A DNA stretch of 60,670 nt from Microscillaceae bacterium (lineage in GTDB: Bacteria > Bacteroidota > Bacteroidia > Cytophagales > Microscillaceae). Below the pieces are notes generated by a model that saw nothing but the letters and a program-made list of their open reading frames with translations, searched no databases and was not told where the DNA came from. This document shows, piece by piece, positions 16,383-25,381 of this stretch. Position 1 is the stretch's first letter, and each line of letters opens with the position of its first letter. A program made the translations under genes and the position numbers. The stretch lies in NCBI GenBank assembly GCA_025054775.1, contig JANWZA010000023.1, forward strand, positions 1-60,670, given 5' to 3'.

Positions 16383-16871
16383 TTAATGCACCAAATATTT
16401 TTTGAGCCACGAATTTTTGAGTGGAATTTGCCAATTTGTTTTCAAATCGGCTTTTTGTTGTACGGTTGGGCTAAACACTATGGTTTCAGGTGAAAGTTGG
16501 TGGTTTTGTAAGGCTTCTTTGACTTGGGCTAAACTGATGGTTTTCAGTTCTTTACCATTCCAAAAAGTTTGTAAAGTGCGGTCAAAGAACGAGATTTGTA
16601 AATCTTGTTCTAATTGTTGCATCATTTTTACCGATTTATCAATAGAGCAACCACTTGCCCCTTGCATTTGCTCATCTACGGCAATAACTACAAACCTATC
16701 ATACAAAATTTCAAACGAGGCTTGCAAATGTTGCTGGTGGCTTGTCCATTGATTAACAAAAATTTCTAACTGCTGTTGCAAATAAGATTTTTCAGTTTCG
16801 TTCAAAGTTCTATCAGTTTGATATACCCAAATGCGGGCGTGGTCAGGCAGTTGCTCAAAAGGCACGTACAT
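16383..16871 (-). CDS. Conserved Bacteroidota protein of unknown function (162 aa)
   Basis: A small soluble protein with no signal peptide or TM segment. It resembles a Bacteroidota family that starts with a MYxPFEQLP motif and carries the conserved core GASGCSIDKS, with possible functional Cys and Asp residues. Databases often label such proteins ABC transporter ATPase, but no Walker A, Walker B or ABC signature is visible, so that label is not supported here. It is upstream of the isomerase on the same strand (75 nt gap, with a candidate promoter between). The function is unknown. Confidence 0.8.
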   Translation of the reverse strand: MYVPFEQLPDHARIWVYQTDRTLNETEKSYLQQQLEIFVNQWTSHQQHLQASFEILYDRFVVIAVDEQMQGASGCSIDKSVKMMQQLEQDLQISFFDRTLQTFWNGKELKTISLAQVKEALQNHQLSPETIVFSPTVQQKADLKTNWQIPLKNSWLKKYLVH

Positions 16872-17304
16872 AGTGTTTGGAGATTATTTTGGATAATTTT
16901 TGAGTTGGTGTAAAAATACGAACTAACAAAAGAACAAAAAATAGCCGTTGAATGTTCAACATCTCAATCTGAAGCCTCTTTGGTGTAAGCGTTCACGGCT
17001 TGTGCCAAGTAAATTGTAATTTGTTGGTGGTTAAAAATCCGCTCTTTTGACAATAATAAAAAACTCTAAAATTTAGGCATTTTCGGAAGATTAGTACCCG
17101 AATTGCGTTAGGGATTGAAAGGGCAAGCCCGAAGGGCTTGGTGCAAAGCACCGAAGCGTTAGCGAAGCCCTGCAAAGCCCGCCCTGAAGCCCTTTGAGCA
17201 AAGCGAAAAGGGCGAAGGGAACGCCCAAAAAATTAGCTATCAATAGGTATTTAGTTGTGAGCCAACCCAATACGAAAAAATAAAAATATGATTGAAGTTC
17301 AAAA
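16872..17304. other. Intergenic region holding the GC-rich repeat
   Basis: About 433 nt upstream of the 162-aa protein gene and downstream of the DUF5686 gene. The only recognisable content is the repeat at 17101-17226. ORFs across it are repeat-driven and are not called as genes. Confidence 0.7.
17101..17226. repeat. GC-rich dispersed hairpin repeat, copy 2
   Basis: Inverted relative to copy 1 at 1-92. It contains a string of short perfect hairpins: AAGCCC-GAA-GGGCTT, GGTGC-AAA-GCACC, and GGGCG-AAGGGAA-CGCCC at its right end. The section 17181-17226 lies beyond the part that can be compared with copy 1. High GC, no codon structure and nested palindromes point to a REP-like structural repeat rather than a gene. 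Confidence 0.75.
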
Positions 17305-19830
17305 TTACAATTTGAAAGTAGCAGAGAACAATACGCCAAAACGCCTTGTGTTAGGTCTGTCTAAATAGTTGAGCCTGTGCGTAAAGTGTACTTTGAAAAA
17401 TTTGAAAATATTATCAATGCCGTAGCTAATTTCAATGTAAGGTATGCGGTCTGCAAAGGTGCGTGGTTGTAAAACCTCGCGCCCAAACTCGTCAGTGAGT
17501 GGAATAAGGTTACGATTTTCTCTAGAAAGTGTACCCTGCACTATATTGAGAGAGGCAAAGTTTCGCCATTTGAGTCGTCTTATCAGCGGGATACGGTTCA
17601 TAATCAGCCCTTCAAAATTATGCTCATAGAATAGAGACCAAAAATTATTACTTGTGAACTCGCTGAAATTCATTAAGTTAAAAGCAAAGCGGTTAAAAAA
17701 TATGCTTTCATTACCCAAGTGAACTTCTAACAATGGATAGGGCAGAGGATTGGGATTATAGACACCTGTAAGCGAATAGAACCCATTTCCAAATGCCCCC
17801 AAAGAAAAATAATGGCTTATATTAAGTGAAAACTTATGATATTCAAATTCGCTTTGTAAAAAATTGCGTATCCCTAACTGGTAGCGAAAGGTAATTACTG
17901 GCTTATTATCTGAGGTAATAAGCACCCGATCATTGCCATTAATAACATACGCCTCTCCGAAGGCCCAACGAGATTCTATAGTAAGCTCAGAATTGATAAA
18001 TGTGCTTCGCAAGCGAGAGTCAGGTCTATGAGGATTTTCCTTGTAGGCAAATCTTGCTGCTTCAAAGGCATTAAAGTTATAATTTCGTAGTATGATTTTC
18101 TGGGTAAAGCCCTTAAATAAATCTCTTTGTGCAAAGATAGAGCGTTCGTTTTTCCAGTAAGGTTGCCTGCTTTCCATGTCTGCAAACCGCATACTTGCCG
18201 TGAAAAGTCCTGTTTCGGTATCTTCGTTGGAGGCAACAGCAGAAATCATTTCAACCTCTTGCTTATTGCGTATGCCCACCAAAGTCCAAGGCTTGCGTGA
18301 AATCAAATACCGAATATTTACATCATATTTGAACTGCTCGTCTTGAGTGCCATAGGCTAAAAAACCGCGTAGAATCCATTTTTTACTAAATTTGGCATTA
18401 GTTTTTAGCCCTACCCTAAATCGATGCCCCTCTACATTATTGAAAGCATAGGAATAAAATACATTTCCAAAGTCAATTTTACCGATGCGTTGGTATCCAG
18501 TGGAAAGAAAATCTACAATATTGACATAAGTTTGTACCAAAGGGATTTGCTTTATGGTATCTATCATAGCAAAAACTTTCTTATCCATTTCAGTTAGGGT
18601 ATCGTGGCGGGCTTTTTGCCAGTAGCTCTCATCGGAGATAGTATAATCTTCTTCTTTGGTAACGCGTTCATCATAGAATTTGAGGAAACGAGCTTTATTA
18701 ACTACAAAATTTTTGTTAGAGACGTAAAACTTGGCTATCATACCCGCCGAATTTTTAGTAATTTCTGAAATATCTAGCACAATACGCGTTTTGTAGGGTA
18801 CCCAACTACCCTCAGGAACAAGAAGGAATTCCTGTTGAATTTTAATTTTTTCTACAAAATTGATGTTCACGTCTTTGTTGATTTGCACGTCAATTTGTTT
18901 TAAGCCGTAGGTTTCTTTATCAATCCAGATTGTTCCTGTGAAAGCCAAATCTTGTTTTCTTTGTGGATAAACTTCTATTTTGTAACAAAATCTATCTCCG
19001 ATGTAGAGGCTATCTACCAAATAGTATTCGTAGTGCAGCCACCAGCCGTCGGTTAAAGGTGAAATAAAATCTTTGAAAAACATACTTATCCAGTTCCTGT
19101 AAAAGTTATAATTTTGAAAGGACGAGCCCACTAATTGCGAAACGATACCATCTTCTTTTAGCCCAACTCCTACCAACTTACTTTTGATAATATGTTCTTT
19201 TACTTTCTCGGGGCGTTGGTTATAATAATAGATAGAAATAATTTCAGACATTGCCAAAGGGATAATGGGCTTGCCGTCTTCGCCTGTGAGTTTGCCAATA
19301 GAGTCAACCGCACTAATAATTTTACCCACTAATTTGCGTTTGCTCATTTTGGCAGAAAGGTTATCCAAATCTAATTCGGTTTTGCTATAACTTTCATATT
19401 CTAAAGCATCAAGATTTCGCCAATCGTTTTTACTTTTGTTCTTAATAACCTTCCGCATAATGGGGTGAGCAGGATTTTCACCTGCATACACTACGGCTTC
19501 AGGCAATTTCTGCACATCAGGTTCTAACTGAAAATCAATGACTTGCAATTTTAATGTTTTATTCACAGCTTTGGTCAAGGTCTTATAGCCCACGTATTGC
19601 ACTGAGAGTGAGTCTCCTAAAATAGGAGTTTTAATTTCATAGTTGCCTTCAAAGTCAGTAGTAGTCCCTATGGTATTTTTATCTTTGAAATATACTGCGG
19701 CAAAAGGTATGCCTTCGGCAGTGGTGTTATCTATGACTTTTCCTTTGATTACAAAATTAGAAATATTTTGTGCGTATATTTGATTTGATAGTGAAATCAA
19801 AAAAAAACATAAAATAAAATTACCTTTCAT
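17305..19830 (-). CDS. DUF5686 outer membrane protein with carboxypeptidase-regulatory-like domain
   Basis: Exported outer membrane protein (841 aa). After a signal peptide ending in YAQ comes a CarboxypepD_reg-like beta-sandwich (about 25-100; GKVIDNTTAEGIPFAAV), then the DUF5686 region, ending in many amphipathic strands typical of a barrel and a terminal aromatic-rich strand ending in TFKL. It is widespread in Bacteroidota; the role is unknown. The start is the ATG at 19830, directly before the signal peptide, rather than 19857. It is a single gene with no close neighbours. Confidence 0.88.
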   Translation of the reverse strand: MKGNFILCFFLISLSNQIYAQNISNFVIKGKVIDNTTAEGIPFAAVYFKDKNTIGTTTDFEGNYEIKTPILGDSLSVQYVGYKTLTKAVNKTLKLQVIDFQLEPDVQKLPEAVVYAGENPAHPIMRKVIKNKSKNDWRNLDALEYESYSKTELDLDNLSAKMSKRKLVGKIISAVDSIGKLTGEDGKPIIPLAMSEIISIYYYNQRPEKVKEHIIKSKLVGVGLKEDGIVSQLVGSSFQNYNFYRNWISMFFKDFISPLTDGWWLHYEYYLVDSLYIGDRFCYKIEVYPQRKQDLAFTGTIWIDKETYGLKQIDVQINKDVNINFVEKIKIQQEFLLVPEGSWVPYKTRIVLDISEITKNSAGMIAKFYVSNKNFVVNKARFLKFYDERVTKEEDYTISDESYWQKARHDTLTEMDKKVFAMIDTIKQIPLVQTYVNIVDFLSTGYQRIGKIDFGNVFYSYAFNNVEGHRFRVGLKTNAKFSKKWILRGFLAYGTQDEQFKYDVNIRYLISRKPWTLVGIRNKQEVEMISAVASNEDTETGLFTASMRFADMESRQPYWKNERSIFAQRDLFKGFTQKIILRNYNFNAFEAARFAYKENPHRPDSRLRSTFINSELTIESRWAFGEAYVINGNDRVLITSDNKPVITFRYQLGIRNFLQSEFEYHKFSLNISHYFSLGAFGNGFYSLTGVYNPNPLPYPLLEVHLGNESIFFNRFAFNLMNFSEFTSNNFWSLFYEHNFEGLIMNRIPLIRRLKWRNFASLNIVQGTLSRENRNLIPLTDEFGREVLQPRTFADRIPYIEISYGIDNIFKFFKVHFTHRLNYLDRPNTRRFGVLFSATFKL

Positions 19831-20014
19831 ACCAAAAGAGTGCAGTTGTACAATCAAGGGTAATATGGCAAAAATAATACAAATTATTGTATTTATGTAT
19901 AGTTTATATGCCTAAAATAGTTAGCCGTGATAGAAGTACCGAATGTAATAAAAAGTACATATTTCAAAACTTTACACCCTGCTTAATGTAAAGCCTGGAA
20001 TGCGTAACATCAAT

Positions 20015-20395
20015 TTAATCGTATTCACCATTTAATATTGCAATTGCTTCCTCATTTACTTTCTCTTCTATTTCATCGCTGGTTGGAAATTTTGCGATTC
20101 GTTCTACTTCTTTTAGGAGTGTTTGGTTTTTGGTTGTCCTCAAAAGAGTTGTCAGCACTGCTAGTTTCCAAACACCATCATTTGTCCTCAAAACATTTAT
20201 CAGCTCAGGAACGATGTTGTCTCTAAAAGGTCGCAATACTTCTGCAATTGGACAAGCAATTGGCCAATTAAGGTCTTGAAGCCACTCCAATAATTCAGGG
20301 ATAATAGGTTTTATTTCAGAAAAAGAGAGTTTCTTCAATTGTTCAATTACTAGTTGGTCATCCTTATGTTTGGGTATAAGTTGTTGTATATTCAT
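20015..20395 (-). CDS. DUF5071 (HEAT-like) domain protein
   Basis: Small soluble protein of 126 aa that begins directly with the DUF5071 pattern (LIPKHKDD, WPIACPIAEVL and a helical repeat around VWKLAVL). The helical layout resembles HEAT repeats, usually a protein interaction scaffold. DUF5071 proteins often appear in toxin-immunity regions, but no toxin gene is adjacent. It lies beside the IS1-like remnant, so it may be part of a small accessory patch. Confidence 0.75.
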   Translation of the reverse strand: MNIQQLIPKHKDDQLVIEQLKKLSFSEIKPIIPELLEWLQDLNWPIACPIAEVLRPFRDNIVPELINVLRTNDGVWKLAVLTTLLRTTKNQTLLKEVERIAKFPTSDEIEEKVNEEAIAILNGEYD

Positions 20396-20556
20396 TTTAT
20401 TGTGGTCTTTCTACTACAGCTAACGTTATTAAAGCATACGGAGCATATGCTTCTTCGTATAGAAGCAAAAATAGGAAAAAAAGTACATAAAATTAAAACT
20501 ACTTCAAACCCATTTTTATTAAGTATTTTATTGCAACTTTGCATTTTGGTAATAGT

Positions 20557-20760
20557 GTGGAGATGAACTATTGGTTTATGTGGCAGGAAAAAGAGACGTT
20601 TTTGTAATCAAAAAACTTTACAAGAAAGTAAAAATACTTGCTTGCGAGCTAGAAACAGGCGATTAGTCCCAAGAACTACTTGTTTCTCCAAAAAAGATTT
20701 CTATCACGATGACTCCTATCAAAATGATGTTTCAGCATAGAAATTACCACTATCATATTA
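20557..20760 (+). mobile_element. Decayed IS1-family transposase fragment
   Basis: Two out-of-frame pieces resemble IS1-type transposase. Frame 1 (20559-20663) reads GDELLVYVAGKRDVF then KKVKILACELETGD before a stop, like the DE(L)W...G-KK...ETxxILA part of the catalytic core. Frame 2 (20651-20719) reads RNRRLVPRTTCFSKKDFYHD, like the conserved C-terminus (RxKRLxRxTICFS). After another shift the first frame resumes with HRNYHYH. About 60 residues between the two pieces are missing. This indicates internal deletion and frameshifts. Terminal inverted repeats were not found. The call rests on recalled family motifs. Confidence 0.5.
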
Positions 20761-20963
20761 AACCATCACCTTATCGTTATTTCGCTCATAACGCAAAAGT
20801 AGAATCTCGTTGTCTATTTCCCCAAATATTCATCATACATTTTAGACCACAACCGTTTCATTATCAAGCCGTTATTGTTATTTAATTAGTCAATTAAGTT
20901 CAACTTGCTATATTTTTTATCAAAAAAAAATTGCAAAAAACCGTTTATTTAGTACAAAAGTTA

Positions 20964-20971
20964 TACCTTTG
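20964..20971 (+). promoter_or_regulatory. Candidate -7 box of dnaN
   Basis: TACCTTTG matches TAnnTTTG. The predicted RNA start near 20978 leaves a leader of about 90 nt. No TTTG at the right distance upstream is clear. Confidence 0.45.
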
Positions 20972-21067
20972 CATAAGCGAATGCTCTGTTTCGTGCAAAA
21001 CTTCAAAGGGTTTAGTGCTAACATAAAAACTCGTAATTTATTGTTCACAATTCTTTATTTCTGATTT

Positions 21068-22249
21068 ATGAAATTCGTTGTATCTTCTTCGGTTTTACAG
21101 AAGCAACTTTCTGTATTGAATGGTGTGGTTCCTAGCAATCCGATTGTGCCTATTTTGGAGAATTTTCTGTTCGTAATAGAAGATAACAAACTAACTGCCA
21201 CCGCTTCTGACTTGCAGGTGTTCATAACCACAGTGGTAAACATAGAAGCTACAGGGAACGTAAGAGTAGCTGTTCCTGCTAAAATTTTATTAGATACTCT
21301 GCGTAGCCTTCCTGACCAACCTATTAGTATAGAAATTGATGAGGAGAATTACACAGTTTGCATTACCTCTTATACAGGACGTTACAAGTTATCAGGGCTA
21401 TCTGCTGAGGACTATCCGCAACCTCCTTCAGTTAAAGGGAGCTATGCCCTTACTACGGAGTGTGGTATTATCAGTAAAGCAATTAGCAATACACTTTTTG
21501 CTGTAAGCACTGATGAATTGCGCCCTTCTATGACAGGTGTGTTCTTCAAGTTAGCTTCTCAGGAGGCTGTTTTTGTATCCACAGATGGGCATAAATTAGT
21601 AAAATACACTCACAAAGGGCTACAATCTAAAACAGAAAGCGGCGTAATCATTCCTAAAAAAGCCCTTGCCTTACTCAAGGCAGCCTTACCTAATGATGAC
21701 ACTGAACTTCGTATTGACTTTAATAGCTCTAATATATTTTTCAAGTTTGGAGAAGTTAGCCTAGTTTGCCGTTTGATTGATGAGAAATATCCTGATTACG
21801 AAAGTGCTATTCCCCACCACAACGATAAAAGAGTACGTATTGATAGAAATGAATTTTTGAGTTCGCTCAAAAGGCTATCTATTTATGCTAACAAAATTAC
21901 TAACCAAATTCGCCTTAAAATAGAGAGCGATGTGCTTACAATTTTTGCTGAAGATTTAGATTATGCTAATGAAGCTCAAGAGAGTCTGAATTGTGAAGGG
22001 GAGAATATGGTTTCTGTGCCAAGAGCGGGGCTAGAAGACGAGGAGCCTAAACCCTACTTTGAAATCGGCTTTAATGCGAAATTTTTAATTGACATGCTTA
22101 GCATCCTGAATTGCCCACAGGTAGAAATGACCTTCTCCACTCCCAACAAAGCGGCAGTACTTGTACCTGCAGGAGAAATAGGGGAAGAAGAGCAGATCCT
22201 GATGCTAATTATGCCTGTTTTGCTTAATGCAAATAGATATGCTTATTAA
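21068..22249 (+). CDS. dnaN: DNA polymerase III subunit beta (sliding clamp)
   Basis: The ring-shaped processivity clamp of replication (393 aa; three clamp domains of about 120 aa). The N-terminus MKFVVSS, the motif SNPIVPILENFLF and the C-terminal MPV-L segment match Bacteroidota DnaN. The C-terminal domain carries an acidic/proline insertion (roughly ENMVSVPRAGLEDEEPKPYF) just before FEIGFNAKFL, which makes the protein about 15-20 residues longer than usual. It is a single gene, not next to dnaA or recF, and is followed at once by a strong terminator. Confidence 0.95.
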   Translation: MKFVVSSSVLQKQLSVLNGVVPSNPIVPILENFLFVIEDNKLTATASDLQVFITTVVNIEATGNVRVAVPAKILLDTLRSLPDQPISIEIDEENYTVCITSYTGRYKLSGLSAEDYPQPPSVKGSYALTTECGIISKAISNTLFAVSTDELRPSMTGVFFKLASQEAVFVSTDGHKLVKYTHKGLQSKTESGVIIPKKALALLKAALPNDDTELRIDFNSSNIFFKFGEVSLVCRLIDEKYPDYESAIPHHNDKRVRIDRNEFLSSLKRLSIYANKITNQIRLKIESDVLTIFAEDLDYANEAQESLNCEGENMVSVPRAGLEDEEPKPYFEIGFNAKFLIDMLSILNCPQVEMTFSTPNKAAVLVPAGEIGEEEQILMLIMPVLLNANRYAY

Positions 22250-22258
22250 GATTGCTCA

Positions 22259-22289
22259 ACTTTCCAAGTTTTAGAACTTGGAAAGTTTT
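22259..22289 (+). terminator. Rho-independent terminator of dnaN
   Basis: A perfect 12-bp stem (22259-22270 with 22275-22286), a 4-nt loop TTAG and a short T-run, 9 nt after the dnaN stop. The stem core CTTTCCAAG/CTTGGAAAG recurs at 40704-40730. Confidence 0.8.
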
Positions 22290-22329
22290 AACAACCTAAT
22301 AATTAACCTTAACCAAAAATCAAAAGTGA

Positions 22330-22920
22330 ATGCTTACGGAAAGATTTATAAGATTTCTCAAATCTAACCTTTTAGAGCTGGCAAACAAGTTAGAGCAATT
22401 AGAACAAAAAGCTAAGCGCGGGGAAATTAGCTTCAGCGACTTGCTAGCACAACTATTTACCAACCCTATTCAACGTGCTATCTACGAACAACTTTTTGCA
22501 GAGCAGGAAAATAAAAAATCTCGTTCTCAAGATAATACCAGCACCTGGAATTATGAAGATTACGACCTCAAATCACCGTTTGAAAAATTTGATTACTATT
22601 ACCAAAAATACGAACAGCAACAAAAACAACAACAAGAGGAATTTGAGCGGTATTATCAAGAATTTAAGCGACAGCAACAAAATAAATATCAAACGAATTT
22701 CAACTTTGCTCCAAGTGCCAAGGAAAAGTATTATTACGATGTATTAGAAGTAAGGCAAGGAGCTACTTTTGATGAGATTAAAGAAGCCTATCGTAAAGCC
22801 ATGAAAAAATATCACCCTGATCGCTTTCATGGAGATGCCGAAAAGCAGAAAGCCGCAGAGCAACTTTCCAAAGAAATTAACGAAGCCTACGCTTATTTTG
22901 AGAAAAAATTTGGAACGTAA
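22330..22920 (+). CDS. J-domain protein (C-terminal DnaJ domain)
   Basis: A 196-aa co-chaperone-like protein that would stimulate an Hsp70. The J domain is at the C-terminus (about 135-195), with the essential HPD at 162-164 in KKYHPDRF and helix III/IV NEAYAYF. The N-terminal 90 residues are helical, and a Gln/Glu/Tyr-rich linker (about 90-130) joins the parts. There is no zinc-finger or substrate-binding domain, so it is not DnaJ itself. It sits 80 nt after dnaN, behind the terminator, and so is likely a separate unit. Confidence 0.88.
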   Translation: MLTERFIRFLKSNLLELANKLEQLEQKAKRGEISFSDLLAQLFTNPIQRAIYEQLFAEQENKKSRSQDNTSTWNYEDYDLKSPFEKFDYYYQKYEQQQKQQQEEFERYYQEFKRQQQNKYQTNFNFAPSAKEKYYYDVLEVRQGATFDEIKEAYRKAMKKYHPDRFHGDAEKQKAAEQLSKEINEAYAYFEKKFGT

Positions 22921-23057
22921 GCAAAAAGATTATACTTTGCAAATAAAATACCTTTTCCCATCACAGCTTTGTATTCGTTCTCTATTTTTTCATGAAAGAT
23001 ATCCTTAAAATCTAAAGCCCACTCTGCTATAAAATCTTACAATCAACGAAAAATGAC

Positions 23058-23678
23058 ATGGCTTCCAAAGAAGAGCTTTTAGATTATTTTGATGCCCAAA
23101 TGCAGTACTTAGGTACAGCTACTCGGCAATATGTCCACGAAAAAGGATTGTGGCACAAGGTTATTCACGTATGGATTGCCCAAGAGATAGATGGCCAAAT
23201 TTATGTTCTTTTTCAGCAAAGAAGTAAGCAGAAAAAAACTTTCCCTAATTGTTTAGACATCTCTGCCGCAGGACATTTCTCCGCAGGTGAGTCCGAACAC
23301 GAAGCCCTACGCGAAATTACAGAGGAACTTGGCATTTCTCCGCTTTGGCAAGATATGCTTTTTTTAGGTATCCTGCCTCAAGATTATGGCACACTTGAAA
23401 ACCACACTAACCGCGAATTTTGTTATACTTACCTCTACAAAAATCAGTTTTCTGCACAAGCCTTTCAAATTCCTACTCATGAGGTAGCCACACTTTTTTG
23501 GATAGAACTGCAAAGTGCCCAATCTTTTTTTCAAGAGAAACAACCGCAAATCGAGGCAATTCAATTCTTTACAAGTGAAAAACAATACTTTCAACTTACT
23601 AACTTTGTACCCGCAACTCCTCACTACTACTGCGATATTTTGCATGCTATAGAGCAGTATTTCTGCTCTTATTCTTAA
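23058..23678 (+). CDS. Nudix hydrolase (IPP isomerase-like group)
   Basis: A 206-aa Nudix-fold enzyme hydrolysing, or isomerising, a diphosphate substrate. The box is AGHFSAGE then REITEELGI. The helix part keeps the REUxEExGU residues that bind Mg2+, but the spacing between the first Glu and RE is six residues instead of the canonical seven. The preceding FQQRSxxKKTFPxxLDIS segment resembles the YfcD/isopentenyl-diphosphate isomerase-like Nudix proteins. The substrate is unknown. It is a single gene between the J-domain protein and rsmH. Confidence 0.85.
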   Translation: MASKEELLDYFDAQMQYLGTATRQYVHEKGLWHKVIHVWIAQEIDGQIYVLFQQRSKQKKTFPNCLDISAAGHFSAGESEHEALREITEELGISPLWQDMLFLGILPQDYGTLENHTNREFCYTYLYKNQFSAQAFQIPTHEVATLFWIELQSAQSFFQEKQPQIEAIQFFTSEKQYFQLTNFVPATPHYYCDILHAIEQYFCSYS

Positions 23679-23817
23679 AAGTATTATTAAGGTATTAATT
23701 ATGGCTAAATAAAAGTAAAAACAATTCTTAAATGAAAAACACAAATTACAAATATCACTTTTTTACATTGAACCATTTTGAAAAGTTGAACCCTAAGAAG
23801 AACACCAAGCCACAACT

Positions 23818-24726
23818 ATGGAGTACCACGTACCCGTTCTGCTCAAAGAATGTATAGAAGGCTTAGCTATTAAACCTAACGGTATTTATGTAGATTTAAC
23901 CTTTGGGGGAGGAGGACATAGTAAAGCAATTTTAGAACTTTTAAACGAAAACGGTAAACTATTTGCCTTTGATCAAGATGCAGAAGCTAAACAAAATACA
24001 CTTTCTTTTCCGAAAGAGCAATTCCAATTTATTCAAGCAAATTTTAGATATTTTCGTAAATACCTCAAATTCTATGGTGTAAGCGAAGTTGATGGTATTT
24101 TAGCTGACTTGGGCGTCTCCTCACATCAAATAAACACCCCTGAGCGAGGCTTCTCCATACGTTTTGAAGGGAATTTGGACATGCGCATGGATAGAAACCA
24201 AGCACTAACGGCAAAAGAGATAATTCAAACATATTCCGAACAAAACTTGCATAAAATTTTAGGAATGTATGGAGAAATAAAAAATGCCAAAACTCTGGCG
24301 CAACTTTTAGTGCGCGAGCGGCTTAATAAGCCCATCAACACTACCCAAGATTTGATACAAGTTTTGCAAAAAACTGCTCCCAAAAATGCCCAAAATAAGT
24401 ATTATGCCCAAGTATTTCAAGCCTTACGTATTGAGGTGAATGACGAATTAAAAGCGTTAGAGGAAATGCTTTTAGACGTGCCACAAGTGTTAAAGCCTAA
24501 GGGCAGGTTGGTAGTGTTATCATATCACTCTTTGGAAGACCGTTTAGTGAAAAATTTCATTCATAAAGGCAAATTTTATGGTGAAATAGAGAAAGATATC
24601 TACGGCAATTATACCCTACCACTTAAAGCAATAAACAAAAAACCTATAGAAGCCTCTGCCGAAGAGGTTTTGCAAAACAAGCGCGCTCGTAGTGCTAAAC
24701 TTCGGATTGCAGAAAAAGTAGATTGA
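23818..24726 (+). CDS. rsmH: 16S rRNA (cytosine-1402-N4)-methyltransferase
   Basis: SAM-dependent methyltransferase RsmH/MraW (302 aa) that methylates C1402 of 16S rRNA. The start MEYHVPVLL, the SAM-binding motif DLTFGGGGHS, DLGVSSHQ and the terminal NKRARSAKLRIAEK are all family signatures. In most Bacteroidota rsmH sits at the head of the division/cell-wall cluster after mraZ and before ftsL/ftsI. Here none of those genes is present, and an FAH-family gene follows after 32 nt. Confidence 0.95.
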   Translation: MEYHVPVLLKECIEGLAIKPNGIYVDLTFGGGGHSKAILELLNENGKLFAFDQDAEAKQNTLSFPKEQFQFIQANFRYFRKYLKFYGVSEVDGILADLGVSSHQINTPERGFSIRFEGNLDMRMDRNQALTAKEIIQTYSEQNLHKILGMYGEIKNAKTLAQLLVRERLNKPINTTQDLIQVLQKTAPKNAQNKYYAQVFQALRIEVNDELKALEEMLLDVPQVLKPKGRLVVLSYHSLEDRLVKNFIHKGKFYGEIEKDIYGNYTLPLKAINKKPIEASAEEVLQNKRARSAKLRIAEKVD

Positions 24727-24758
24727 CAAGATTTTTAAGTTATTATTAGTTAATTTTT

Positions 24759-25370
24759 ATGAAAATTATTGCCATAGGACGAAATTACGTAGCTCACATT
24801 CAAGAGTTACAAAATGAAATTCCACAGGAGCCTGTCGTTTTTCTTAAACCCGATACGGCTATTTTGAAAAATAATATGCCTTTTTACTATCCCGACTTTA
24901 GTCAAGACATTCACCACGAGGTAGAAATTGTACTCAAAATTAGCAGAGAAGGCAAAAGTATTGCTAAGGAATTTGCCCACAAATATTACGATGAAATTGG
25001 ATTAGGTATTGATTTTACAGCACGCGACTTGCAAAGCCAGCTCAAAGCCAAAGGCTTACCTTGGGAAATTGCCAAAGCCTTTAACGGCTCAGCTCCTATT
25101 TCTGATTTTTTGCCTAAAACTCAATTCAAGGATTTGAGAAATCTCAATTTCAGTTTACAAGTTAATGGGCAATTACGGCAACAGGGAAATACTTCGCTTA
25201 TGATATATGATTTTGATGCAATTATTGCCTACGTTTCGCAATACTTTACGCTCAAAAAAGGGGATTTAATTTTTACAGGCACACCCCAAGGCGTAGCACC
25301 TATTCAAATAGGGGATAGGTTACAGGGCTATATTGAGAAAACACTTATGTTTGATTTTGAGGTGAAATAA
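24759..25370 (+). CDS. Fumarylacetoacetate hydrolase family protein
   Basis: A 203-aa single-domain FAH-fold protein, similar in size to FAHD1 acylpyruvate hydrolase/oxaloacetate decarboxylase. The N-terminal GRNYVAH, the metal-binding glutamates in HHEVEIVLKI, the DFTARDLQ segment and FTGTPQGV are visible. It probably cleaves or decarboxylates a small 2-oxo acid with Mg2+. It is close behind rsmH (32 nt) and may share its transcript. It is convergent with the next gene; only 11 nt separate the stop codons, with no hairpin. Confidence 0.88.
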   Translation: MKIIAIGRNYVAHIQELQNEIPQEPVVFLKPDTAILKNNMPFYYPDFSQDIHHEVEIVLKISREGKSIAKEFAHKYYDEIGLGIDFTARDLQSQLKAKGLPWEIAKAFNGSAPISDFLPKTQFKDLRNLNFSLQVNGQLRQQGNTSLMIYDFDAIIAYVSQYFTLKKGDLIFTGTPQGVAPIQIGDRLQGYIEKTLMFDFEVK

Positions 25371-25381
25371 AGTAATTTCGC

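Larger units (their letters stand above)
20396..21067. other. Gene-poor region with a transposase remnant and the dnaN promoter
   Basis: About 670 nt. It holds an IS1-like transposase remnant (20557-20760), a short inverted repeat (AAGCATA at 20432-20438 with TATGCTT at 20446-20452), and the -7 box of dnaN near its right end. I see no intact gene. Confidence 0.65.

Noticed and set aside
16383-16871. The label ABC transporter ATPase for the 162-aa protein
   Set aside because: No Walker A, Walker B or signature motif is visible and the protein is too short for an ABC ATPase domain.
17091-17339. An 82-aa minus-strand ORF over the GC-rich repeat
   Set aside because: Most of it is translated repeat, and it overlaps the 3' end of the DUF5686 gene. 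It is not a convincing gene.
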